The notes under the pieces: generated by a model
The model's input: only the letters and a program-made list of their open reading frames with translations
Databases searched by the model: none
What the model was told of the DNA's origin: nothing
Made by a program: the position numbers and the translations under genes
In this document: positions 17,720 to 25,433 of the stretch, piece by piece
Layout of the letters: every line of letters starts with the position of its first letter
How positions within the stretch are numbered: position 1 is the stretch's first letter
Origin: DASPFV01 sp035620975
GTDB lineage: Bacteria; Acidobacteriota; Vicinamibacteria; Vicinamibacterales; 2-12-FULL-66-21
Length of the DNA: 29,662 nucleotides
Reading direction: 5' to 3'
NCBI GenBank assembly: GCA_035620975.1
Contig: DASPFV010000213.1
Location: 1 to 29,662, forward strand

Positions 17720-19264
17720 TCAGTGACGAGCCGATGTCGGAACGGACTCGTCACGCACTGAGGCCGCTTTCGTAAGCGCAGGTAACGGGCGCGCGACGAA
17801 CAGGCGCCGACACGGCTTGGCGATCAGGCGCGCCCAGCGATTCGCGCGACTCACGCGGGCACTGTCAGTGGCGATCCCGGTATTCGCATACATCTGCCGG
17901 TATAGCTTCGAAATCAGCACGAAGGCCAACCGCGCCCGGAGTGTCGGCGTGCATCGGGAGCGCGCCCAGATCCGCCGCAGGCTGTAGAACTCATCCCACA
18001 CGGCCTGAGTCCTCGCGCGGATCTCCTCGGCGGACATCACGGGGTGGGGGGCATACACCTTCGGGCGTCGGTCCTGTGGGATCAGCCAGTGACGTGTGAT
18101 CGGTACGCCGCCAACGTGCGCGGCATCGGGTCCGAGACGCTTCTCCCAGGCTGCAAAATCCACAGTACCGGGATACGGGGTCAACATCACGAACTGTGCG
18201 AAGGCGAGCTCGGCGCGATTCGCGACGTCGACGGTCGCCTGGAATGTGGACGGGCGATCGCTCGGGAGTCCGAAGATGAAGGAACCAAGGACGTGCACGC
18301 CGTGCTCACGGAACGTGCGCAGGCGCGCGATCAGCGCCTCGCCCACGTCGTTGAAGCGCTTGTAGACATCCTTCAGGCCCTCCGGTGTCACAGCCTCCAC
18401 GCCCACAAGTGCGCCCCTGATGTTGGCGCGCCGCATGGCATCGAGGAACGCGGTGTCCTCGGCCGCCTCCATGGTGATCTGCGTGAAGAACACCATGTCG
18501 GGTGGCAGTTGCGCCAGGCGGTCCATCAACTCGAACCGCTCGGCGCGCAACGCCCGCAGCTGCTCGAGTCGCGCTGCGTTGCGCTGCCGCTCCGCCATCG
18601 CGAGATCGGCCAGTGTCACCGGATAGAAGTTGTCATCCGCCAGTGCGATGAACCGAAATCCCCGTCGACGGAGCTCCATGATCTCGTCCACGACCGCGTC
18701 GACGCGCCGCTGTCGAGGCTTCTGGCCGTCGGTGCGCCACACGGAGCAGAACGAGCAGTGCTTGGGGCAGCCGCGCACGGTCTGGACGGAGCCCCACATG
18801 TAGCGCCCCTGCGGCAGCAGCTCCCACCGTGCCGCGACGAAGCGTTCGGCATCGACCCGTCCGGCCTCGTAGATGGGCTGCAACGCGCCGCGCGTCGCGT
18901 CGTTCAGCACGATGGGCCATACCACGTCGCCATCGCCTTTGACGACAGCATGCGCGCCGCCGAGATTCTGCGCCTCGCCGGGATAGAGCGTCGCGTGAAT
19001 GCCACCAAAGATGACCGTCGCCCCACGGTCCCTCGCCAGCGTACCAATCTCGTACCCTCGAAGCGCGTTGCCGGTGTGAATCCCTATTCCGACAACGTCG
19101 CCAGGCTGGACACTGCCGATACCGAACGGTTCCAGTGTTTCGTCCGTGATGATCGGTCGGCCATGTGAAGACGGAGTGGCCCCAGCGAGCACAAACAGCC
19201 ATCTTGGTGTGATCACGCCCACACCGAAGGACAAGTGGCTGGGATTCACCAGATGGACAGTCAT
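17720..19264 (-). CDS. B12-binding-domain radical SAM protein
   Basis: A 514-residue enzyme. The N-terminal region (about 1-130; VVGIGIHTGNALRGYEIGTLARDRGATVIFGGIHATLYPGEA) is a cobalamin-binding-like Rossmann domain of the BchE/HpnJ class, without the DxHxxG ligand motif. The radical SAM core has Cys166, Cys170 and Cys173 in RGCPKHCSFCSVW for the 4Fe-4S cluster, followed by FIALADDNFY, RGALVGVEAVTPEGLKDVYKRFN, GVHVLGSFIFGLPSDRP and FVMLTPYPGTVDF. The C-terminal 130 residues form the helical DUF4070-like tail. Relatives modify lipids, hopanoids or tetrapyrroles; the substrate is not evident. I chose ATG 19264 (MTVHLVNPSH) over the upstream ATG at 19339. Confidence 0.88.
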   Translation of the reverse strand: MTVHLVNPSHLSFGVGVITPRWLFVLAGATPSSHGRPIITDETLEPFGIGSVQPGDVVGIGIHTGNALRGYEIGTLARDRGATVIFGGIHATLYPGEAQNLGGAHAVVKGDGDVVWPIVLNDATRGALQPIYEAGRVDAERFVAARWELLPQGRYMWGSVQTVRGCPKHCSFCSVWRTDGQKPRQRRVDAVVDEIMELRRRGFRFIALADDNFYPVTLADLAMAERQRNAARLEQLRALRAERFELMDRLAQLPPDMVFFTQITMEAAEDTAFLDAMRRANIRGALVGVEAVTPEGLKDVYKRFNDVGEALIARLRTFREHGVHVLGSFIFGLPSDRPSTFQATVDVANRAELAFAQFVMLTPYPGTVDFAAWEKRLGPDAAHVGGVPITRHWLIPQDRRPKVYAPHPVMSAEEIRARTQAVWDEFYSLRRIWARSRCTPTLRARLAFVLISKLYRQMYANTGIATDSARVSRANRWARLIAKPCRRLFVARPLPALTKAASVRDESVPTSARH

Positions 19265-19292
19265 AATGCGCGCGTCGCCGTCGAGATGCCCT

Positions 19293-19873
19293 TCACGTGC
19301 ATCCCCACGGAATCCAAGTGAGCGTGACTTCAGGCGCACCGGCGCCCTCGGACACGAGGTGGATGATGTTCAGTCGGTAGAACAGTCGCTCTGAGAACGT
19401 GCCCGCGGTGACTCGATCGAGGAGCGACACAGTGGTCCCTGAGATCAGCCGAACCGCGGCCGATGGCCTCCGCGCGGATTCAAGTGCGGCAAGCAGGTCG
19501 ATGAACGCGTCCTGCGCCGCCGACGGCATGTCCTCAACGGCGCTCACGAGCACGCTGCCGCCCGCGCGGCGTCAAGAAAACGGGCGCAATCGTCTCTCAG
19601 CGCCTGCGGGTCGATCGGAAGGGCGCCGGCACCGGTCATGACGAAGGGAAACTGCGCACGGGCGCCGCTTTCGTGAATGTGCCGGGCCGGCGTCTCCACT
19701 GCATGCGGCGTCGAGGCCGTGATCCGTAGCCTCGGGGAGGTTCGTCTCGCTACATTCACGTCCTCCACCGCGAACAGGCCCCATTCGCGGCCTTCTTGAG
19801 CCCCTTGTTCGGCTAAGCGTCGCTCGTCGAAGCGAAGGCCGGCGAGTTGTTCGGAAGCAAACCGGAAAGACAT
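19293..19873 (-). pseudogene. Degenerate sigma-54-activator-like AAA+ protein, frameshifted
   Basis: Two overlapping frames together match the AAA+ domain of NtrC-type activators. The first runs from ATG 19873 (after caggagtgcgacgt) through ARHIHESGARAQFPFVMTGAGALP to FLDAARA. The second continues GGSVLVSAVEDMPSAAQDAFIDLLAALES, VRLISGTTVSLLDRVTAGTFSERLFYRLNIIHLVSEG. They join in a G/C-rich run near 19555-19570 if one base is added, or four. The nucleotide-binding Lys of Walker A is lacking (ITASTPHAVETPARHIH), the sigma-54 contact loop GAFTGA and its surroundings are deleted, and Walker B is altered (VLVSAVEDM). No receiver or HTH domain is present. It could be a pseudogene, or an inactive adaptor if the shift is a sequencing error. 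Confidence 0.65.
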
Positions 19874-19996
19874 ACGTCGCACTCCTGTGCGGCAGCGGTT
19901 CGCTGCGAAAAGCTCGGAGGCTGAGGCGACGTCACCCGAAGGCGTGGCACCAGTCTGGCGGGCAAATGTAGTGTATCGCACATTTCGCTTTCATCC

Positions 19997-20674
19997 TCAT
20001 GGAATGAACGACGCAATGTTGACACGCCGGATTTGCTCGCGAGCCGCGCCGATCTGATCCCCCGAGGGGGTACGCTCGGTCTCACCGGCGGCCCAGTCGT
20101 TCAGGTCCGCCGCAGAGTCGTGATTGCCCGCAGTACGGGCGCGCGCTTGGAGCAGCGGCGAGGCGACGATCAAGCGGAAGGCGGGTCGGCCGTCCAACTG
20201 CAGCAGTGCCACAGTGAGGTCATCCTCGTTCCACTGCGCGACCACCGTGTCAATCGCGCGCATTGGCTGCAATCCTACCTGCACGGGCGGGTCCGCGCGC
20301 CTGGTAGGGGCCCCGTAGACCTTGGCCACAGCGGCCACGACGTCTGCGGCACGCATACCGTCGGTGCGGGTCGGCGCGTAGTCGATGACGATCCTGAACA
20401 ACTGATTGTGGTGGAAGCTGAACGTCAGCCGTTCCACGGGATCCGCCGCGTCCGTCCCACGACGAACATAGTCGGCCCGCCAACGCAGCTCCCTCACGGT
20501 GCCCCCAGCCTGCGCCTCTGGCGGTATCGGAACGCCAAGCTGCTGTGAAACGGCGAGGATATCGTCCCCCATCCGGTACGTCCGGTAGTGCGGGGGAGCT
20601 TGCCCATGCAGCAGCGTCGCTCCCAAGACGATGCAAAGGGCGGCGGTCAATGTGCGATGGTTCGATTGGCTCAC
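19997..20674 (-). CDS. Secreted hypothetical protein (paralog of 11729-12412)
   Basis: A 225-residue exported protein. GTG start with acggagactgaac upstream; signal peptide LTAALCIVLGATLLHGQA. The body holds YRTYRMGDDILAVSQQLG, VRELRWRADYV, DPVERLTFSFHHNQLFRIVIDYAPTRTDGMRAADVVAAVAKVYGAP and VVAQWNEDDLTVALLQLDGRPAFRLIVAS, in the same order as the paralog at 11729. The C-terminus differs: here it has a Gly/Asp-rich linker before REQIRRVNIASFIP. It ends 123 bases upstream of the degenerate AAA+ gene on the same strand and may lead that transcript. Confidence 0.75.
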   Translation of the reverse strand: MSQSNHRTLTAALCIVLGATLLHGQAPPHYRTYRMGDDILAVSQQLGVPIPPEAQAGGTVRELRWRADYVRRGTDAADPVERLTFSFHHNQLFRIVIDYAPTRTDGMRAADVVAAVAKVYGAPTRRADPPVQVGLQPMRAIDTVVAQWNEDDLTVALLQLDGRPAFRLIVASPLLQARARTAGNHDSAADLNDWAAGETERTPSGDQIGAAREQIRRVNIASFIP

Positions 20675-21091
20675 GTTCAGTCTCCGTTCGCTCGGCGCGC
20701 TCGCTCTCAGTCACGCATGCGTCAGACGCGCTTTCAAAGGTAGCTGGGTTACGCCCCTCGAGCTGTCCCACACAGCACACGCACGTCACTGCCGCACCGG
20801 CCCACCAGCCCGTCGCCTACGGATGCGCTCGCAGCGCACTGTGCATATCGGAACAGCATATCGACGCCGTCCGGGACATCATGGGTGGGAGCGGATCCAA
20901 GCTCACGCCTGTCAAGGCTTGGTTCTCTGTCCTCGGGCGGAGGAGACACGATCCGGATGATGTCGGACGGTGACGATGCCTACCGCGTAGTCCCGGTGGT
21001 GACTGCGTGCTTCTGAGCCTGATCGCGGCCGGAGTGCTGCGACCGGCCTCAGTGAAGCGCCCGCAATCCAGGCTCGCTCAGACCAGACTTC
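20675..21091. other. Divergent intergenic region, no gene seen
   Basis: 417 bases lie between the secreted-protein gene (minus) and the Crp/Fnr gene (plus). Open frames here look like shadows. A 19-codon frame at 20957-21016 (MMSDGDDAYRVV...) follows a ggaggag sequence and might be a leader peptide for the Crp gene, but nothing else supports it. A 6-base inverted repeat ggccgg / ccggcc lies at 21027-21048. The region should contain promoters for both directions; no convincing box is claimed. Confidence 0.5.
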
Positions 21092-21829
21092 ATGGCCATC
21101 TCAACATCAGAATCCACTCGGTTCCTCCCTGACGGCACGCCACTGCACAATCGCCTTCTCGCAGCACTCCCGGCTGCTGACTACGCGCGAATTCAGAAGC
21201 ACCTCCGCATGAACCCCGGCGTGATCGGCCGTACGCTTCAGGCACCGGGTATGCCCATTACGGACGTCTATTTCCCGAATGGCGGTGTGTTCTCCGTTAC
21301 GAACGAAATGCGTGACGGCGCACTTGTCGAAGTCGCGACCGTCGGCAGTGAGGGCATGCTCGGGATCGGCGTGTTCCTCGGCGATCGCTCGGGCGCAGGC
21401 CGGACATTCCAGCAAGTGCCCGATGGGCTCTTGCCGTCGATGGCCGTTCGCCACTTTGTCAAAGAGAGCGCAACTCCAGGACCGTTTCACGACGTTCTGG
21501 CGCTGTACGCGCAGGCCAATCTCCTGCAGATCATGCAAGGCACGGCGTGCAACGCGCTGCACGGCGTAAAACAGCGCTGTTGCCGGTGGTTGCTGCAGAC
21601 GCAGGACCGCGTCGGCTCGAGCGAATTTCTCCTAAAGCAAGACTTTCTCGCCATGATGCTCGGTGTGCAGCGCCCGACGGTCACGCTCGTGATGGGAACG
21701 TTGCATGAAGACGGGCTGATCGCGGCCAAGTACGGACGGATTCGTGTGCTCAAGAGGAGGAAGCTCGAAGCGGCCGCATGCGAGTGCTACGACGTCATTC
21801 GCGCGCACTTTCGGCGGCTCGGGTTGTGA
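21092..21829 (+). CDS. Crp/Fnr-family transcription regulator
   Basis: A 245-residue regulator with a cyclic-nucleotide-binding-like beta-barrel (about 15-145: PLHNRLLAALPAADYARIQKHLRMNPGV; VYFPNGGVFSVTNEMRDGALVEVATVGSEGMLGIGVFLG) and a C-terminal helix-turn-helix (about 165-230: KQRCCRWLLQTQDRVGSSEFLLKQDFLAMMLGVQRPTVTLVMGTLHEDGLIAAKYGRIRVL). The recognition helix is VQRPTVTLVMGTL. There are no Fnr-type N-terminal cysteines, and the Crp-type phosphate-binding RxS is not obvious, so the ligand is unknown. It may control the divergent secreted-protein operon or the downstream nhaA. The start lacks a strong ribosome site. Confidence 0.88.
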   Translation: MAISTSESTRFLPDGTPLHNRLLAALPAADYARIQKHLRMNPGVIGRTLQAPGMPITDVYFPNGGVFSVTNEMRDGALVEVATVGSEGMLGIGVFLGDRSGAGRTFQQVPDGLLPSMAVRHFVKESATPGPFHDVLALYAQANLLQIMQGTACNALHGVKQRCCRWLLQTQDRVGSSEFLLKQDFLAMMLGVQRPTVTLVMGTLHEDGLIAAKYGRIRVLKRRKLEAAACECYDVIRAHFRRLGL

Positions 21830-21915
21830 CGGCGTTTCGATCGGGCCGATGGGCGCGCCTTCGACAGCCGCCACACATGGCGTGCGTCGGGACGTACGAT
21901 GGCTGACAACGACGA

Positions 21916-23229
21916 GTGAACGAGGCACCCGCCAAGCTGCCGAGAGCACTGGTCGAGCACCTGACTCGACCGTTCTCGCGATTCGTACAGATCGAGACTG
22001 CCGCCGGCGCTGTCCTCTTGGCGGCGACGCTCGTGGCTCTTCTCCTGTCGAACTCTCCATGGGCTGACGCTTTCCTCGCCATCTGGGAGACCCCGGTCGG
22101 TGTTCACATCGGTTCGGGCGAGGCCGTCCGGTCCCTGAAGGACTGGATCAACGACGGAGCGATGACCCTCTTCTTCTTCCTGGTCGCGCTCGAATTAAAG
22201 CGAGAAATCGTCCTCGGGGAGCTTGGCCAACCGCGCGTAGCCGCCTTGTCGATCGCGGCGGCCGCGGGCGGAATGCTCGTGCCGGCAGGCATCTATCGGA
22301 TGCTGCAATCAGGGCAGCCCGGAGCAGCGGGCTGGGGTACGGTCATGGCGACTGATACTGCGTTCGTGATCGGGTGTCTCGCCCTCCTTGGATCGCGCAT
22401 CCCCTCGAGCCTCCGCATCTTCATGCTGTCCATGGCCATCACTGATGACATCGGCGCGATTCTCGTCGTCGCCGTCGGCTATAGCAGCCACGTTGCATGG
22501 CCGCCTCTTGCACTCGGCATCGGCGCGTGTTTCCTCGTGCGCGGCATGGCCGCGCTCGGCATTCGCAGCGTCCCCGTGTACTCTATCGTCGGTGCGATGG
22601 TGTGGGGGGCGATCGACGCGTCGGGCATCCACGCGACTGTTACGGGCGTCGTACTCGGGCTGCTGACCCCGGCTCGGCGTTGGGTGAGCGACGATCGTCT
22701 GTATGCCCTGTTGGATCAGGTGATCGCGCACCCGTCCGGGCATGTTGGCAGTGGCGTCACGCCCGACCGACGCACGCTGCAGGTCGCCGAAATCGCGGCC
22801 CGCGAAGCGCTCTCGCCTGTCGAACGGCTGGAGCTGGCCCTGCACCCGTGGGTGGGATTCGCCATCATGCCCCTCTTCGCATTGGCGAATGCAGGCATGC
22901 CGATCTCGGTGCGGGAGTTCGCGAGTCCGGTCGCAGTGGCGGTCTTCGCGGGCTTCGTGATTGGAAAGCCGTTGGGTGTGGTTGCGTTTAGCTGGGTGGC
23001 AGTCCGCTCGGGTATCGCTATGCGTCCGCCGGACCTCGCGTGGAGATTGGTGGCAGGAGGTGGCTTGCTCGCCGGCATCGGTTTCACCATGGCACTGTTC
23101 ATAGCCAATCTGGCATTCAGCCCCGATGTAATCGGCGAGGCCAAGCTGGGCATCTTCGCCGCATCAGTCGTGGCGGCCGCCGCTGGCCTTCTGATCTTAC
23201 GTACCTCGGCTCGCACCGTTCACGGATAG
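21916..23229 (+). CDS. nhaA: Na+/H+ antiporter NhaA
   Basis: A 437-residue inner-membrane antiporter that exports sodium in exchange for protons. It shows RFVQIETAAGAVLLAATLVALLLSNSPWA, the NhaA signature DWINDGAMTLFFFLVALELKREIVLGEL, GGMLVPAGIYR, ATDTAFVIGCLALLGSRIPSSLRIFMLSMAITDDIGAILVVA with the paired Asp that binds sodium (equivalent to E. coli Asp163/164), GIHATVTGVVLGLLTPA, and FGxxIGKPLG-like GFVIGKPLGVVAFSW. Around eleven or twelve helices are visible. The start is a GTG (21916) whose GTGA overlaps the end of a 6-codon frame at 21899, possibly a coupling device. It follows the Crp/Fnr gene on the same strand. Confidence 0.96.
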   Translation: MNEAPAKLPRALVEHLTRPFSRFVQIETAAGAVLLAATLVALLLSNSPWADAFLAIWETPVGVHIGSGEAVRSLKDWINDGAMTLFFFLVALELKREIVLGELGQPRVAALSIAAAAGGMLVPAGIYRMLQSGQPGAAGWGTVMATDTAFVIGCLALLGSRIPSSLRIFMLSMAITDDIGAILVVAVGYSSHVAWPPLALGIGACFLVRGMAALGIRSVPVYSIVGAMVWGAIDASGIHATVTGVVLGLLTPARRWVSDDRLYALLDQVIAHPSGHVGSGVTPDRRTLQVAEIAAREALSPVERLELALHPWVGFAIMPLFALANAGMPISVREFASPVAVAVFAGFVIGKPLGVVAFSWVAVRSGIAMRPPDLAWRLVAGGGLLAGIGFTMALFIANLAFSPDVIGEAKLGIFAASVVAAAAGLLILRTSARTVHG

Positions 23230-23268
23230 ACGTCTGACGCCTCTAGCGCATGCCGGGTGTGTCCGCCG

Positions 23269-23574
23269 TTACGGTGACGCGAGAGGCAGCGGTCCGATTC
23301 CGCAGGTCGGCTGATAATCGCGTGTTCGACTTGCTTCGCGCGAGGGACAGCCATCGTCGGTCATGATCGCGTTCACGAGTTCTTGGTCGTAAGGTGAGTC
23401 GTGTAGTCCCTGACGACTCAAGGCTTCGATCTGCGTGACTGCTTGCCGTCGGAGCATCTGAGCGTCTCGCGCAATGCGAGGCTCGCCCGGCCGGTCGATG
23501 TGCGGGACCCGACGGTCGAGCGCGCTGATAAGCTCGCGGAGTGTTGTAATCATGCGGTTCGCTCTGTCGCCCAT
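23269..23574 (-). CDS. Hypothetical helical protein
   Basis: I do not recognise this 101-residue protein. The ATG at 23574 follows agaggaacagc. The N-terminal part is helical and amphipathic (RMITTLRELISALDRRVPHIDRPGEPRIARDAQMLRRQAVTQIEALSRQG). The rest is Cys/Pro-containing and probably loosely folded. It converges on nhaA with 39 bases between the stops. Confidence 0.55.
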   Translation of the reverse strand: MGDRANRMITTLRELISALDRRVPHIDRPGEPRIARDAQMLRRQAVTQIEALSRQGLHDSPYDQELVNAIMTDDGCPSREASRTRDYQPTCGIGPLPLASP

Positions 23575-23712
23575 GCTGTTCCTCTTTGCTGCTTGAAGCC
23601 TAGCTGCACGTGCGCCTCGTCTCGCACGGCGGCGATGCTGACAAGGCGGGTGAAGAGTCGCGCCCAGCAACCGCATGCCGCGGCTGCGATCTCGCGCACA
23701 CACGTGTGTCCT

Positions 23713-23925
23713 CTAAGGTACCAGGAGAACGTAGAGCACGGCCGCAACGATGGCGAGAATTGGGACGGCGAACATCATGCGCCGGCGGACGGCTCGATCG
23801 TGTGCGGCGCCTCGCGCTTGCCAAGCCGCCCAGCGTTCTTCGAAACCGACCGGATTGTCTTTTCGCAGCTCTACCGAATGCGTCGAAGGATCCTGCGCGC
23901 GAGCGGGTGATGCAGTGACTGACAT
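23713..23925 (-). CDS. Tiny membrane protein, WQARGAA family (paralog of 10242-10409)
   Basis: A 70-residue protein. Polar N-terminus, then FEERWAAWQARGAAHDRAVRRRM and one membrane helix (FAVPILAIVAAVLYVLLVP) ending the protein. The core W..WQARGAA.DR...RRM followed by a tail anchor is shared with the 55-residue gene at 10242, some 13 kb away. The ATG at 23925 follows tgagggttcc. Function unknown. Confidence 0.68.
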   Translation of the reverse strand: MSVTASPARAQDPSTHSVELRKDNPVGFEERWAAWQARGAAHDRAVRRRMMFAVPILAIVAAVLYVLLVP

Positions 23926-24125
23926 GGAACCCTCACAAGAAGGCTTTGGTGAGGGCTCGACCAGGGATGGTCCAGTGCTCAGAAAAGCGAGACACTTAAG
24001 TATACGCCCACTCAGCGGTTGTACGCCGAGTGTTTACGGATCGAGACCCCCTCGCCAGCTCAGGGGGCGCGCGGCGTTGTTCGTGCATTACCCGGGAGAC
24101 TGCGCCGCACGACGGGCAAGCGAAC

Positions 24126-24593
24126 ATGAATAAACGAATTACTCCGGTTGACGACGACGCACGAGGCAGGCCGCGATGGCTCGAACTGGAAGACTTGGCG
24201 GATGTCGATGTCAGCTCAGAGGAGCCAACATCGCCGATTGAAGGCGCGTTCGCGCGTGACGCCCAGGCAGGGTGGCGCGCAGCTGCGCCTGGTCCTCAGT
24301 TCGTTCGATTACGCTTCCGGCATCCGGTGCGGCTGACTCGCCTGGAACTGATCTTCGAGGAGCCGGTGCGCATGCGCACCCAAGAGTTTGTCCTGAAGTG
24401 GCGAGCAACTGGCGCGGCGAAGGATGCTGAGATCGTGCGGCAACAGTTCACGTTTGCACCACCAGGAACCACACGCGAGCGGGAAGAGTATGCCGTCGAT
24501 CTGGACCACGTGGTCGCGCTGGAGCTCGCGATCGTTCCTGACATCAGTGGTGGCGAAGCCAGAGCGACTCTCCAGAAGCTTGCGCTCGCCTGA
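24126..24593 (+). CDS. Discoidin-like (carbohydrate-binding-type) domain protein
   Basis: A 155-residue protein resembling small conserved proteins annotated as carbohydrate-binding or F5/8 type C-like. The order is MNKRITPVDDDARGRPRWLELEDLADVDVSSEEPTSPIEGAF, then WRAAAPGPQFVRLRFRHPVRLTRLELIFEEPVRMRTQEFVLKWRA, IVRQQFTFAPPGTTREREEYAVDLDHVVALELAIVPDISGGEARATLQKLALA. The beta-rich pattern with alternating hydrophobics fits a jelly roll. No signal peptide is present, so it should be cytoplasmic despite the domain type. The ATG at 24126 is chosen for the conserved N-terminus. Confidence 0.72.
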   Translation: MNKRITPVDDDARGRPRWLELEDLADVDVSSEEPTSPIEGAFARDAQAGWRAAAPGPQFVRLRFRHPVRLTRLELIFEEPVRMRTQEFVLKWRATGAAKDAEIVRQQFTFAPPGTTREREEYAVDLDHVVALELAIVPDISGGEARATLQKLALA

Positions 24594-24782
24594 GCTACGA
24601 TATCGCGCCGTCGACGTACAATGAGACCTTCCTTCCTGCGCCTCTGAGCGTTGCAGTCATTTTCGCCACCCGCTCTCCAGAGCAACGCTCCGTCGAGAGT
24701 TGAAAGAAGGCAAGCCATCAGCTCGCATCCGTGGCGCTCGGCGAGCAGTCGGGGCGCGACAGAGCGAATCAGGGGGAGAAAC

Positions 24783-24962
24783 ATGGAGCCAACGGAGATT
24801 CAGGCAAAGGCGACGATCGCCGCCGCGCTGATCGTGAGCCAGGCAGTAGAACTACCGACGATCCCGACCAGCGGAGACTGGTCGCATGATTCGGCGGCCA
24901 TTCGATTGCGGGACCTGACGGACTATGTCTACCAGATGATTACGAGTCCAAGGAGCCGCTGA
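24783..24962 (+). CDS. Small hypothetical protein
   Basis: A 59-residue protein that starts at an ATG with a strong ribosome site (agggggagaaac). It reads MEPTEIQAKATIAAALIVSQ, then WSHDSAAIRLRDLTDYVYQMI, and is predicted mostly helical with no membrane segment. Function unknown. It ends about 20 bases before an IS3 transposase scrap, so its C-terminus may be complete by chance. Confidence 0.5.
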   Translation: MEPTEIQAKATIAAALIVSQAVELPTIPTSGDWSHDSAAIRLRDLTDYVYQMITSPRSR

Positions 24963-24980
24963 TGCACACGTCCACCGTGC

Positions 24981-25139
24981 GGCCTGCGCCTGGATCTGAC
25001 CGGCCGGACGCGCCGGCGGGTGCCCCCCCGGTTTCGACAGGTGCTCGTGGCCCCGACACGGCTCAACGAGATCTGGGCGATCGATTTCATGCATGACGCG
25101 CTCTGGACTAGGGCGGCCGTCGCTTTCGAACGCTCAACG
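24981..25139 (+). pseudogene. IS3-family OrfB fragment
   Basis: A short remnant of a second IS3-type transposase. It reads LRLDLTGRTRRRVPPRFRQVLVAP, then TRLNEIWAIDFMHDALW, which is the region around the first catalytic Asp. After a frame change it continues GRRFRTLN, as expected in the family after the MHDAL motif. Homology stops at about 25139, exactly where the DNA similar to 11368-11445 starts. It differs from the complete IS3 at 1533. No ends are visible. Confidence 0.7.
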
Positions 25140-25141
25140 GT

Positions 25142-25364
25142 GGCAGCGGGGACCTGCATGCGCGCGATCGAGGAGCCTAATCGGAGGGAAGCTGACGACG
25201 CGTTGGATCTCGTTCGCATGGACGAACCAAATCGGATCAAGTCCACTGAACGCCCGGTTCAGGAGAGCGCTGTACACGTGGTTGTCGAGCTGATCCCGCC
25301 GGCGAGCCAGCTTCGGATGCGTCCACCCACATCGACGAACACTCGTTCGTGCACGGACAAGTGA
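25142..25364 (+). other. Second copy of the EPNR..DALDL.RMD tail
   Basis: About 75 bases (25142-25216) are roughly 80 percent identical by eye to 11368-11445. They encode MRAIEEPNRREADDALDLVRMDEPNR in an open frame that runs to 25364. The membrane-spanning part of the gene at 11110 is missing and an IS3 fragment stands in its place. It may be a short gene from ATG 25158 or a truncated paralog. The remaining bases to 25433 hold no recognisable gene. Confidence 0.4.
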
Positions 25365-25371
25365 AGCTGGG

Positions 25372-25391
25372 AACTGTGTAGAAACTGTGTA
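25372..25391. repeat. Short direct repeat aactgtgta next to the integrase gene
   Basis: The 9-mer aactgtgta occurs at 25372-25380 and 25383-25391, an 11-base period. It lies 43 bases from the integrase stop codon, where arm-type integrase binding sites could occur. That role is only a guess. Confidence 0.35.
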
Positions 25392-25433
25392 AGGTCGCCC
25401 CGAAACCGGCGGCAAATACCGACGTTGACGGGC

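Noticed and set aside
19945..19966. Sigma-54-like promoter (tggcac with a tggc eleven bases on) near the degenerate activator gene
   Set aside because: It points along the plus strand away from the operon, and the -12 element has a mismatch.
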